Assembly: GCA_003263775.1 (NCBI GenBank)
Contig: JYJJ01000061.1
Location: forward strand, 1-37,088
Reading direction: 5' to 3'
Source of the DNA: Vibrio maritimus
GTDB lineage: Bacteria > Pseudomonadota > Gammaproteobacteria > Enterobacterales > Vibrionaceae
DNA: 37,088 nucleotides
In this document: piece after piece, positions 18,775 to 27,663 of the stretch
How the letters are laid out: every line of letters begins with the position of its first letter
Numbering within the stretch: the stretch's first letter is position 1
The notes under the pieces: generated by a model
The model's database searches: none
The model's input: the letters and a program-made list of their open reading frames with translations, nothing else
What the model was told of the DNA's origin: nothing
Program-made: the position numbers and the translations under genes

Positions 18775-18795
18775 GCGAATTATTGGAGAAATACA

Positions 18796-19977
18796 ATGCC
18801 TATTGCACTTTTTGCATTAACTCTCAGTGCCTTTGCTATCGGCACCACAGAGTTCGTTATTGTTGGGTTAATCCCAACTATGGCCGCTGATCTGGGCGTA
18901 TCGTTGCCTTCAGCGGGTCTATTAGTCAGCTTATACGCGCTTGGTGTTGCTGTCGGCGCACCCGTGCTCACTGCTTTAACCGGCAACTGGAAACGTAAGT
19001 ATGTTTTGCTTTCTGTGATGAGTTTGTTTGTTGCGGGTAACCTCTTAGCTTGGCAAGCGCCTGGCTACAATACACTGGTTCTCGCGCGCATACTGACAGG
19101 TCTTGCTCACGGCGTGTTCTTCTCAATTGGGTCGACCATTGCAACCGGATTAGTTTCGAAAGAGAAAGCAGCCAGTGCGATTGCGATCATGTTTACCGGC
19201 CTCACCGTAGCACTGGTTACTGGCGTGCCTCTTGGTACCTACATAGGGCAAACTTTTGGCTGGCAAACCACTTTCTTGGTGGTTGCAATACTCGGCCTAA
19301 TCGCTCTCATTGGCAGCGCATTCCTAATACCGAGCAACCTTAAACAACCACCAGCAGCAAAACTGTCTGCTCAACTCAAGGTACTGGCGCAACCACGTCT
19401 GTTACTGGTTTATGCCATCACCGCGCTAGGTTATGGCGGCACCTTCACTGCTTTTACTTATCTAGCTCCTATCTTAGAGCAGGTGTCAGGTTTTGAATCG
19501 AGTGCAGTAAGCCTAATCATGTTGGTCTACGGGGTATCTGTTGCTGTGGGCAACATCTGGGGTGGCAAGATGGCGGATTCTATGGGGCCAATCAAGGCAC
19601 TCACCATTATCTTTGCAGGCTTGGCGGGCATTCTATTGGTATTTAACTTTACCGCAGTAAACCCGATTGCCGCTGTTATCACTATTTTAGTTTGGGGAGC
19701 CTTTGCCTTCGGTAACGTGCCGGGCTTACAAGTTTACGTGGTAAAGCTTGCGGAGAAGTATGCGCCTGATGGTATCGACGTCGCTTCAGGCCTTAATATC
19801 GCAGCCTTCAACGTTGGCATTGCCCTTGGCTCTTGGGGTGGTGGTCACATCGTCGCTGAAGCCGGACTCATGCATACCCCTTGGGTTGGAGCAGCGATTG
19901 TTATCCTAGCCTTGTTACTTACTCGATTAAGTGGCGCACTGGACAACAAGTCTATCGCCCAGCTCAGAACGGCATAA
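18796..19977 (+). CDS. MFS transporter, DHA1 (YdhP/AraJ-like) family
   Basis: A 393-residue major facilitator with 12 predicted helices. The opening FALTLSAFAIGTTEFVIVGLIP is characteristic of the YdhP/AraJ sugar-efflux or drug:H+ antiporter group. The first half carries RILTGLAHGVFFSIGSTIA, and the loop after TM5 reads GVPLGTYIGQTFGWQTTF. GGAG precedes the ATG by 8 bases. The substrate is unknown. A 19-bp element before the gene recurs in the gatZ-gatA spacer and a DeoR-family regulator follows downstream, so a link to sugar-alcohol metabolism is plausible (inference). Confidence 0.9.
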   Translation: MPIALFALTLSAFAIGTTEFVIVGLIPTMAADLGVSLPSAGLLVSLYALGVAVGAPVLTALTGNWKRKYVLLSVMSLFVAGNLLAWQAPGYNTLVLARILTGLAHGVFFSIGSTIATGLVSKEKAASAIAIMFTGLTVALVTGVPLGTYIGQTFGWQTTFLVVAILGLIALIGSAFLIPSNLKQPPAAKLSAQLKVLAQPRLLLVYAITALGYGGTFTAFTYLAPILEQVSGFESSAVSLIMLVYGVSVAVGNIWGGKMADSMGPIKALTIIFAGLAGILLVFNFTAVNPIAAVITILVWGAFAFGNVPGLQVYVVKLAEKYAPDGIDVASGLNIAAFNVGIALGSWGGGHIVAEAGLMHTPWVGAAIVILALLLTRLSGALDNKSIAQLRTA

Positions 19978-19993
19978 CGTTCACTCGAATTAT

Positions 19994-20048
19994 GCAGTTA
20001 GAAATTTCGAAAGCAGTCGCAAATCGACCATGCCACTTTTCTAACTGC
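19994..20048. repeat. Long inverted repeat downstream of the MFS gene, with TTTCGAAA boxes
   Basis: GCAGTTAGAAA (19994-20004) and TTTCTAACTGC (20038-20048) are a perfect 11-bp inverted pair, 33 bases apart. The palindrome TTTCGAAA (20005-20012) and a CTTTCGAA box (20050-20057) adjoin it. No T-run follows, so it may be an operator array or a processing structure rather than a terminator. Confidence 0.55.
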
Positions 20049-20196
20049 ACTTTCGAATGAAGTTCGGTAAAAAAGTAAAGAAATACCAACATTGCGGTCT
20101 AAGTGTCGACTTTTTATTTACTTTTTAATCAATACGCTGTTACTCCCGCCGTTACTACATAAGTGGTATACAAAAATAATAACAAGGTTATACTAT

Positions 20197-20218
20197 CGAA
20201 ATTGAAAGAATACGAAAG
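20197..20218. promoter_or_regulatory. Candidate DeoR-type operator upstream of the first regulator
   Basis: CGAAA, GAAAG and CGAAAG occur in phase at 20197-20218; the minus strand reads as repeated CTTTC. Repeated CTTTC is a known feature of AgaR-type sites in E. coli. It sits just before the DeoR-family start, consistent with autoregulation. Confidence 0.45.
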
Positions 20219-20235
20219 AGTATAAAGGGGTTGTG

Positions 20236-21008
20236 ATGAATCAGCTAGAACGTAGAGAGACTATCCTTCAGTCATTGAACGAGCATGGCCAAGTGCTTGT
20301 CAAAGACATGGCCGTCACACTGAATACGTCAGAGGTTACCTTACGTGCTGATTTGAAAGCTCTAGAACAAGAAGGCAAACTTAAACGTTTTTTTGGCGGA
20401 GCACAATCCATCAAACACCTCCCGCTATCGCAAATCGATAGCGAAGTACAAATTGACCGTCGTTACGAAATCAACGGCGAGTCAAAACACAAAATCGCCG
20501 AAGCCGCAGCGGCTATGATTGCCCCGTCTGACACCATCATTCTCGATAGCGGCAGTACCACACACCTTGTGGCCGAGCAACTCGCCGTTCGCGGTGGCAA
20601 CACCATCATTACCAATAACCTAGCAGCCTGTGTATCTCTTATGGATGCAGAAAATACCACTCTGGTTGTCATCGGCGTACGTACCGCAACAAAACTAAAT
20701 CTTTGCACGGCTTTCGTGCTGAGCAATGCTTAGATGGCGTTCAGGCCGACATATTGGTCGTCGGGGCTGATGGCCTTGATCCGGAGAAAGGGATCACAAC
20801 ATTCAACGAGGGCTACGCGATTACCGGTGTTATGGCAAAATGCGTCAAGAAAGTGATTGCAGTTGTCGACTCCACAAAACTCGGTCGAATCGGGTTCAAT
20901 CAGGTCCTGGATATCGCACGTATTGATGTGCTTGTGATTGATGAAGGTATTAGCCCTGAAGATAAAGCACGATTTGAGCAGTGTGGCGTCCAAGTCGTTG
21001 TAGTATAA
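20236..21008 (+). CDS. DeoR-family sugar regulator, GatR-like (one frameshift)
   Basis: DeoR/GlpR repressor. The N-terminal helix-turn-helix is MNQLERRETILQSLNEHGQVLVKDMAVTLNTSEVTLRADLKALEQEGKLKRFFGGA. The C-terminal sugar-phosphate sensor domain carries DTIILDSGSTTHLVAEQL, IITNNLAA, GADGLDPEKGITTFNEGY and VVDSTKLGRIGF. One base is missing near 20675 (GG), restoring VIGGTYRNKTKSLHGFRAEQ; the repaired length is 257 residues. ATG at 20236 is preferred over GTG three bases earlier because AGGGG lies 5 bases before it. It resembles E. coli GatR in its opening residues. It faces a paralogous regulator and probably represses gat genes or the MFS gene; which one is unresolved. Confidence 0.88.
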
Positions 21009-21092
21009 ATCTTATTATTATTTTCTTTTTGGCAATGGCCTATAGATTTTGCTCCATAGGGCTTGCTATCTCATCGTCTAAAACAGCATGCA

Positions 21093-21880
21093 CTAAACGG
21101 CAACGACATGGATGCCTTGAGAGCGGAATCGCGCTACATCCTCACTCGAAATTCCGTTATCAGTAATCAGCATGTCTATCTGTTCAGGCAATAGCACTTG
21201 ATTAAACCCAGAGCGCGATAATTTAGACGAGTCCGCTAAAATCACCACGGTTTTGGCGCACTTCGCCATCGTTTGTGTGACGTTATAGCCTTCGTTAAAC
21301 GTTGTCACCCCTTTCTTTGGGTCTAAGCCATCCGCGCCAATAAACGCGATATCCGCGTACACTCCCTCAAAAAACTCTTCCGCTTTATGTCCATGGATCG
21401 ACTGAGAGACATTGCGATATACACCACCACTGATCGCGAGCGTAATAGAGCCAATCCCAGCCAACGTGGAAGCCGCCGCTAGATTGTTGGTGATCACGGT
21501 GACATTACCCGTATCCGCTAGTGCCTGAGCAAGCAAGTGTGTGGTGCTGCCACTATCGATAATGATGGTCGAGTTTGATACGACCAGCTCAGCAGCTTTT
21601 GCGGCAATTTTGCGCTTAGCTTCATCATTAATTTGGTAACGCTGATTGACGGCAAGCTCGCGATCTAACCCGTTTGGGGAGGCAACAGGCATTCTCATCA
21701 AGCCGGCAAGGCCGCACCACCAAAGAAACGTTCGAGCTTTCCTTCTTTTTCGAGACTGGTAAGGTCATTTCTGACCGTAACATGAGACGTGTTTAGTTCT
21801 TCTGCGAGAGTTTTCACCTCTACCGTCCCTTGTGCACAGAGTAAATCCAGTATCTTCTTTCTTCTTAAAGTGACATTCAT
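21093..21880 (-). CDS. DeoR-family sugar regulator, AgaR/GatR-like (one frameshift)
   Basis: Second DeoR-type repressor, 262 residues after repair. Its helix-turn-helix (VEVKTLAEELNTSHVTVRNDLTSLEKEGKLERFFGGAA) and sensor domain (STIIIDSGSTTHLLAQAL, VITNNLAAAS, LAISGGVYRNVSQSIHGHKAEEF, GADGLDPKKGVTTFNEGYNVTQTMAKCAK) closely parallel the convergent paralogue. One base is missing near 21703-21706 (CCGG, probably CCGGG), joining GGAALPG to LMRMPVASPNG. The start at 21880 (MNVTLRRKK) has AAGGA 8 bases upstream; the ATG at 21889 overlaps that site. It follows gatZ on the same strand, separated by a stem-loop, and is the better-placed candidate gat repressor. Confidence 0.88.
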
Positions 21881-21908
21881 AGGACCCATCCTTAACGCTC
21901 AACAACAA

Positions 21909-21930
21909 ACGAAGCGCCAAAGCGCTTCGT
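21909..21930 (-). terminator. Hairpin between gatZ and the agaR/gatR-like gene
   Basis: A perfect 9-bp stem, ACGAAGCGC (21909-21917) against GCGCTTCGT (21922-21930), with a 4-base loop. On the minus strand TTTGTTGTTG follows, so it can act as a terminator or attenuator reducing read-through from gatZ into the regulator gene. The ACGAAG/CTTCGT arms also resemble the local operator motif. Confidence 0.7.
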
Positions 21931-21944
21931 CCCTCGATATCAGA

Positions 21945-23204
21945 TTATTGACAGGCCTCTGAATACTGGCCGATGACCTCTTGTATCTTATCGATAATCA
22001 GAGCATGAGCCTTTGCTTCAACCTCTCCCGAGCTGACTTTAAGATATTGATTTGGCATGTATTGGCTGAGCATAGTCAGAGGAATTTCAACCTCATTGAG
22101 GTTCTCTATCAAACGGCTCTGAGCCGCTTGAATACGTTCATCTGTCCAGTAATAGCGAATGCGATCTGAAAAGCTGAAATGAATATTATTGATAATATCG
22201 GAATGCTTCTCACCGTAGTAAGACTTCCAATACTTAGGTGTATCGAGCAGTACATCGTCGACCACTTTCTTAAACTGGCTGTTGTGTTCAGATTTCACCA
22301 AGCAAGTTTCAATTTCAGCAAGAGCGAACAAAGCTTCGCGCAGGGCAAACGTCAGAGCAGGCCCGACTTTCAAAATCGAAAAATGAGTCTGAACGAGCTC
22401 CTTTAGATGCTTAGCTGTTTGGTAATCGGTAGAGTGCGCTTCATAAATCCAAGGCGTGTCTTCTATGTAATGTGAAATTTCTTCCGCTGCAGACTTCTGA
22501 TAGCGAATGACTTTACTGTGGTCAAACTCGACGCCCGGTTGAACCACTACACCGACAACCTTATCGATGGCATGGCCAATGCCTAGCGCTTCAAAGGCTG
22601 TAACATGGGTATCGATGGTATTGCGTACATCGGCAAGTTCAGTGACATGAACCGTATCGATCTCAGAAGCTTCGCCGCCAGGCACTGGCACTTCCGTACC
22701 AACAATATAAGTGATCTTATCTCTGTTCTCTGTCGGTACAAACTCCTCTGCTACGGCACAAAGCTCCGCCGCTCGCTTCGCAACGACCGAAGGCTCTAGA
22801 GGTACGCTGTCATCGGAGCATGACATTGAGGCGTCGAGGTGAATCTTAGTAAAGCCCGCCTCAACATACTGCTTGATGAGTTCGCGGGATTTTTCCATCG
22901 CTTGGTCAGAGGTTTCGTTTTGCCAGCAATTAGGGCCTAAATGATCACCGCCAAGGATAATTCTCTCTATCGGAAAGCCGACTTCATTTGCGATTTCGTA
23001 AACGTAACTTACGAAATCCTTTGGTTTCATTCCTGTGTAACCACCAAATTGGTTTACTTGATTCGAAGTTGCCTCTATTACTACGGGCAACGAACTATCA
23101 AGTTCGTAACGAAATGTCGCCTCAATCACCATTGGGTGAGCGGAACATACTGAATATACACCTATATTATTGTTTGTTTTATGTAAACCAACGATCTGCT
23201 TCAT
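21945..23204 (-). CDS. gatZ: Tagatose-1,6-bisphosphate aldolase subunit GatZ/KbaZ
   Basis: A 419-residue, intact GatZ/KbaZ-family protein. It acts with GatY to cleave D-tagatose-1,6-bisphosphate into dihydroxyacetone phosphate and glyceraldehyde-3-phosphate; in E. coli GatZ stabilises and activates GatY without being catalytic alone. Conserved blocks are GVYSVCSAHPMVIEATF (~15-31), EATSNQVNQFGGYTGMKPKDF, ILGGDHLGPNCWQ, KIHLDASMSCSDD, YIVGTEVPVPGG, EAHSTDYQ and LKVGPALTFALREALFAL. GAGG lies 6 bases before the ATG. Unlike the E. coli order gatYZABCD, gatZ here is divergent from gatABCDY, sharing a regulatory spacer with them. Confidence 0.95.
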   Translation of the reverse strand: MKQIVGLHKTNNNIGVYSVCSAHPMVIEATFRYELDSSLPVVIEATSNQVNQFGGYTGMKPKDFVSYVYEIANEVGFPIERIILGGDHLGPNCWQNETSDQAMEKSRELIKQYVEAGFTKIHLDASMSCSDDSVPLEPSVVAKRAAELCAVAEEFVPTENRDKITYIVGTEVPVPGGEASEIDTVHVTELADVRNTIDTHVTAFEALGIGHAIDKVVGVVVQPGVEFDHSKVIRYQKSAAEEISHYIEDTPWIYEAHSTDYQTAKHLKELVQTHFSILKVGPALTFALREALFALAEIETCLVKSEHNSQFKKVVDDVLLDTPKYWKSYYGEKHSDIINNIHFSFSDRIRYYWTDERIQAAQSRLIENLNEVEIPLTMLSQYMPNQYLKVSSGEVEAKAHALIIDKIQEVIGQYSEACQ

Positions 23205-23216
23205 AACTTACCTCAT

Positions 23217-23338
23217 CGAAAACGAAAGCAATTCACACTTTCGAGTTTGCAACTTAATTAAACGAATACCCAGAAACATACCAACAAAACTTACGAATGT
23301 CTTCGTTAATTTTTGTTTATTTTCGTAAGTTAACGAAA
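23217..23338. promoter_or_regulatory. gatZ-gatA divergent operator region
   Basis: Dense symmetric CGAAA/TTTCG elements. CGAAAG (23223-23228) pairs with CTTTCG (23238-23243). AACTTACGAA (23288-23297) pairs perfectly with TTCGTAAGTT (23322-23331). ACGAA-TGTC-TTCGT spans 23293-23306. TTTCGT-AAGTTA-ACGAAA spans 23321-23338. This is the pattern expected for multiple DeoR-family sites that may loop DNA. The 19-bp element shared with the MFS promoter is at 23219-23237. Confidence 0.65.
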
Positions 23339-23411
23339 TGTGCGGCAGATCGCTTTTTTATTCGAAGGTTTTGATTATGATTACTCCGAAGCAAAACGAA
23401 AGGTTAAGAAA

Positions 23412-23882
23412 ATGATAGAAACTCAACTTTTGGTAAACACCGATGTTGACCTAAAGACAAACAAAGAAGTACTCGACCACCTAAGTGACTTCTTAACAGG
23501 CGAAGGATTTGTAAAGGAGAGCTATCACGCCGCGATTCACGAGCGTGAATCGATTTTCCCAACAGGCATTGACCTAGGGTTTGGTGCAGTGGCAATTCCC
23601 CACTGCGACGCATCTCATGCGAACAAACCTTGCGTCTATTTGATTAAACCATCTCAAGGGATCCCTTTCGAAAGAGCGGATGATGATGGAGAACTGATCG
23701 CAGAGCTAATTATTGCCCTTGTGGTCACAGACCCTGCAGAACAAATGCAGCTATTACGTGCCTTGTTCACCTCATTGCAGGACGAAGCATTTTTTAACGA
23801 ACTCAAAAACGCGCCATCGATTGAAGCAATCACGGCCACATTCAGTTCGAAAATATTAAACAAAGATAAGGAAGTAGCATGA
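23412..23882 (+). CDS. gatA: Galactitol PTS enzyme IIA (GatA)
   Basis: Cytoplasmic phosphocarrier of the galactitol phosphotransferase system, of the PTS-IIA fructose/mannitol fold. It receives phosphate from HPr on a histidine, seen in GFGAVAIPHCDASH (His ~64, near E. coli GatA His62), and passes it to GatB. The start at 23412 (MIETQLLVNTDVDL) gives 156 residues, close to E. coli's 150, with AAAGG 8 bases upstream. The open frame extends 24 codons further (from 23340), but that extension is not family-like and lies in the regulatory spacer. The stop overlaps the gatB start (ATGA), showing coupling. Confidence 0.92.
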   Translation: MIETQLLVNTDVDLKTNKEVLDHLSDFLTGEGFVKESYHAAIHERESIFPTGIDLGFGAVAIPHCDASHANKPCVYLIKPSQGIPFERADDDGELIAELIIALVVTDPAEQMQLLRALFTSLQDEAFFNELKNAPSIEAITATFSSKILNKDKEVA

Positions 23883-24160
23883 AAAAAGTGATTGTAGCGT
23901 GTGGCGGTGCGGTAGCAACCTCAACCATGGCAGCAGAAGAGATCAAAGATCTGTGTGAAGAACACAACGTAGATATCGAAATTGTTCAATGCCGCGTTAA
24001 CGAGATCGATACCTACATCTGCGATGAGGTCTCTTTTATCTGTACCACAGCAAAAGTGGATCGCACGTTTGGCGACATTCCTCTGTTCCACGGCATGCCA
24101 TTTATCTCGGGTGTGGGCGCAGACGAACTAAAAGAAAAAATGCTGGCTGTTGTTCTTTAA
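23879..24160 (+). CDS. gatB: Galactitol PTS enzyme IIB (GatB)
   Basis: A 93-residue IIB component. The phosphocysteine lies in the opening loop KKVIVACGGAVATSTMAAEEI (Cys8). It accepts phosphate from GatA and phosphorylates galactitol as it enters through GatC. Length matches E. coli GatB (~94). It overlaps gatA by 4 bases, and a 7-bp hairpin separates it from gatC. Confidence 0.94.
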   Translation: MKKVIVACGGAVATSTMAAEEIKDLCEEHNVDIEIVQCRVNEIDTYICDEVSFICTTAKVDRTFGDIPLFHGMPFISGVGADELKEKMLAVVL

Positions 24161-24173
24161 TAATCCCTGTTCA

Positions 24174-24201
24174 ATGGCACCGTTCTCAAACAGAGTGCCA
24201 T
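24174..24201 (+). other. Intercistronic hairpin between gatB and gatC
   Basis: ATGGCAC (24174-24180) pairs with GTGCCAT (24195-24201) around a 14-base loop. There is no T-run, so a role in RNA processing or differential gatAB/gatC expression is more likely than termination. Confidence 0.45.
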
Positions 24202-24226
24202 CGAGAGACTAAAGGAATACCCTACT

Positions 24227-25599
24227 ATGTTAAACGAAATTATCAGATACGTGCTCGATCTCGGGCCAACAGTAATGCTGCCGATTGTGATCATGATTTT
24301 CTCAATGGCATTCGGAATGAAGCTCGGCGATGCGTTTAAGTCAGGCCTTCATATTGGTATTGGTTTCGTCGGTATTGGTCTCGTCATCGGCTTGATGTTG
24401 GAATCAATTGGTCCAGCCGCTCAAGAGATGACAGCTAACTTCGGTATTGAACTAAGTGTTGTCGACCTTGGTTGGCCAGGCACCGCACCGATCACTTGGG
24501 CAAGTGAGATGGCGCTAATTGCCATTCCAATTGCTATCGCAGTCAACATTCTCATGCTGGTATCTAAGATGACTCGCGTAGTAAACGTGGATATCTGGAA
24601 CATCTGGCACATGACTTTTACTGGTGCGATGGTTCACATGGCAACCGACAGCTACATGCTAGGTATTGTTGGCGTTATCATTCACGCTGCGTTCGCTTAC
24701 AAGCTGGGTGATTGGTTCGCAAGAGATACGAAGAACTACTTTGGTCTTGACGGAATTGCGGTTCCACATGGTACATCAGCATACTGCGGCCCTATTGCGG
24801 TAATGGTTGACGCTATCATTGAAAAGATCCCTGGTCTTCGCAATATCCACTTCTCTACTGATGGCATTCAGAAAAAATTTGGTGCATTCGGTGAGCCAGT
24901 AGTGGTTGGCTTCATCATGGGTCTAGCGATTGGTTTGCTAGCAGGTTACGACCTACAGAACGTGCTGCAATTGGCAGTTAAAACCGCCGCGGTGATGTTA
25001 TTGATGCCTCGCGTTATCAAACCAATCATGGATGGTCTGAACCCAATTGCGAAGCAAGCTCGTGCTCGTCTACAAAGCAAATTTGGTGGTGATGACTACT
25101 TGATCGGTCTAGACCCAGCACTACTGCTTGGTCAAACCAACGTAGTATCAGCAAGTTTAATGTTCATTCCATTGACTATTTTCATTGCTGTACTGCTACC
25201 AGGTAACGCGATTCTACCATTTGGTGACTTAGCAACGATTGGCTTCTTTGTTGCGATGGGTGTTGCGGTTCACAGTGGTAACCTATTTAGAACCATCATT
25301 TCTGGCTCTATCATCATGCAGGAACGCTTTGGATTGCGACGCAAACCATCCCATTCCTAACCAAACTAGGTCAGACAACAGGTCACGTAACAGGCAGCAA
25401 CCTAATCGGTTCTATGGACCAAGGCGGCGCACCAATCACTTACATCTTGATTGAGCTGTTCAGACTAGAAAACTTAGGTGGCCTCATCATTATCGGTGGT
25501 ATCTACGCAGTCGCTGTTGCTATGACATGGTCTCGTGCTAAGCAATACGAAAAGCAAGTCCAACAAGAGAAAGAAGCGCTAACAGAAGCTAACGCTTAA
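24227..25599 (+). CDS. gatC: Galactitol PTS enzyme IIC permease (GatC, one frameshift)
   Basis: Multi-helix inner-membrane channel of the galactitol PTS. The opening is MLNEIIRYVLDLGPTVMLPIVIMIFSMAFGMKLGDAFKSGL; GLDGIAVPHGTSAYCGPIAVMVDAIIEKIPGL is a conserved central block. One base is missing near 25318 (ATGCAGG for ATGGCAGG). Restoring it gives IIMAGTLWIATQTIPFLTKLGQTTGHVTGSNLIGSMDQGGAPITYILIELF. The repaired length of 457 residues matches E. coli GatC at ~451. The C-terminus is a charged Glu/Lys/Gln tail. AAAGGAATACCCTACT precedes the ATG. Confidence 0.93.
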
Positions 25600-25706
25600 T
25601 CCAATTCGCTGGCAGGGCAACCTGCCAGCCCTCCACTCTTTCACATTTAATACGTTAAGTAAGACCTACACACTTTTTGATGTGGGTGTCGTTGCGGGTA
25701 AAAACT

Positions 25707-26766
25707 ATGAATATGAATCATCATGTCGAAGTCGTGGAGAACCAAGTACTCCAACTGACTGCCTACGACATGCCAGAAATAGGCGCAGACGAAGTGTTGG
25801 TCGAGGTGTACTACTCAGGCCTTTGTGGCTCGGATGTACCCCGAGTGTTCGATAAAGGCGCACACTTCTACCCTATCACGCTCGGCCATGAGTTCTCCGG
25901 CAAAGTCGTTGCTGTCGGCCAAGGTGTTGAAAAATATACAGAAGGGGACAGTGTTTGCTGCGCACCACTGGTTCCTTGCCAAGAGTGTGATGTCTGTCAG
26001 AAAGGGTTGTATTCCCTTTGCAAACACTACTCTTTCGTCGGCTCTCGCCGTCAAGGCGGTAACGCACATTACGTCGCCATCCCACAAAAGTGCTGCTTCA
26101 AGCTTCCAAACACAGTATCCCTGGTTGAAGGTGCATTTTTTGAGCCTATCACGGTCGGTTTGCATCCCATCGTCATGGCTGGCGGCTGCAAAGACAAGCA
26201 TGTCGTCATTGTTGGTGCAGGCACAATTGGCCTACTCACACTGCAAGTCGCAAAAGCGTTAGGCGCAGCTCAGTGACCACCATTGATATTTGTGATGACA
26301 AGCTCGAAACAGCGCGTCAATTAGGCTCTGACCGAACAGTGAACTCTCTCAATAGCGAGCAAATGGCTGAATTTACTGAGCTATCTTCATCAACTCAGAA
26401 TCAGATGATCATTGAGCTCGCAGGTGTGCCTGAAACCTTTATGCTCAGCCTAAATATCGCAGGCCCTCGCGCTCGCATCTATCTGGTTGGCACCATACAT
26501 AAAGATTTCAACATTGCTTATAAAGACTACGAAAAAGTGCTTCGCAAGGAACTATCGATTGTCGGTAGCTGGATGAACTACTCCTACCCATACCCGGGAG
26601 AAGAGTGGGATATCGCCTGCCAACTGTTCTCTGAGGCAAGGTCAACACTAACGTATTGCTCGATGGTATCTACGAGCCAGATATGTACATCACTCGCGTT
26701 TCACAACTACCAACACAACCAATGTCAGGCAAAATTTTACTTAGCTGGGGTCAAGAAGATGAATAA
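25707..26766 (+). CDS. gatD: Galactitol-1-phosphate 5-dehydrogenase (GatD, two frameshifts)
   Basis: Zinc-dependent medium-chain dehydrogenase oxidising galactitol-1-phosphate to D-tagatose-6-phosphate with NAD+. Catalytic zinc ligands lie in GLCGSD (Cys40) and LGHEFSG (His61, Glu62). Structural zinc cysteines are 91, 94, 97 and 105 (CQECDVCQKGLYSLC). The NAD loop is VGAGTIGLL. Bases are missing near 26273 (restoring GAAQVTTIDICDDK, cf. GAKSVTAIDI as recalled for E. coli) and 26634 (restoring LFSEGKVNTNVLLDGIYEPDMY). Repaired length is 353 residues. The start is uncertain: ATG at 25707 or 25713, both with weak ribosome sites. The stop overlaps the gatY start by 8 bases. Confidence 0.9.
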
Positions 26767-27615
26767 CATTATCAATAGCAATTACTGGTTACGACAAGCA
26801 CGACGCGATGGTTACGCAATCCCAGCGTTCAACTTCCACAACCTAGAAACAGTGCAAGTTATTTTAGATACTGCGAAGTCATTGGAGTCGCCTGTTATTC
26901 TTGCGGGCACACCTGGCACCTACGGCTACGGCGGCTCACGCGAACTTCTGCACATGGTGAATGCCGCAGCACGAGAGCGTAACATGCAAGTCGTGGTACA
27001 CCTTGACCATCACCATGATCTTAACGATATTCGTGAGAAGGTAAGACTCGGTATTCGCTCAGCCATGATTGATGGAAGTGCACTGCCTCTGCAAGAAAAC
27101 ATCGCGCTAACACGTGAAGCGGTACAGATTTGCCATGCTTATGGCTGTTCTGTTGAAGCAGAAATTGGTCAGCTAGTTGGTCAAGAAGACGATCTTATCG
27201 TTGAGTCTGTGAACGACCCATACACGCATCCAGAAGATGCCAAACTTCTCGTAGAACAAACCGACGTCGACTCACTTGCCATTGCCATTGGTACCGCTCA
27301 TGGCATGTACAAAGAAGAGCCGAAACTGGACTTTGAACGCCTAGAGAAGATTGCTTCGATGATTGATATCCCACTTGTCCTTCATGGTGCGTCAGGTGTT
27401 GCCAGCCGTGATGTACAACGCTGCATCGACCTAGCATCGCCAAAGTGAACGTGGCAACAGAGCTGAAAATTGCTTACTCAGATGCACTAAAAGTAGTACT
27501 TAAAGAGCAACCAGGTGTTAACGACCCTCGTGTTTACAACGAGCTACCAAAAACTGCCATGGCGAAAGTGGTAGAAGACAAAATCATTATGTGCCGAAGC
27601 CAGGGCAGACTCTAG
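26759..27615 (+). CDS. gatY: Tagatose-1,6-bisphosphate aldolase GatY (one frameshift)
   Basis: Class II zinc aldolase, the catalytic subunit paired with GatZ, cleaving tagatose-1,6-bisphosphate. The catalytic Asp and zinc histidine lie in VVHLDHHHDL (Asp83, His84). Further zinc ligands are His181 (GTAHGMYK) and His209 (LHGASGV). One base is missing near 27434 (CTAGCATC for CTAGGCATC). Restoring it gives CIDLGIAKVNVATELKIAYSDALK and extends the protein to a stop at 27615, 285 residues in all, as in E. coli GatY. The start ATG at 26759 overlaps the gatD stop. Because of upstream frame errors the open frame appears fused to the end of gatD; this is not a real fusion. Confidence 0.93.
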
Positions 27616-27663
27616 CTCGCACATTTTGAGTAAAGCAGTCCCCCACTGCTACTCCTGATAATC

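Noticed and set aside
23340..23411. Longer gatA start at 23340
   Set aside because: The 24-codon extension is not GatA-like and lies directly beside the operator repeats; the ATG at 23412 gives the family length.
26273..27448. Apparent fusion of a dehydrogenase C-terminus with a tagatose-bisphosphate aldolase
   Set aside because: The continuous frame arises from two missing bases in gatD. With the bases restored, gatD stops at 26766 and gatY starts at 26759 in another frame, as in the usual two-gene arrangement.
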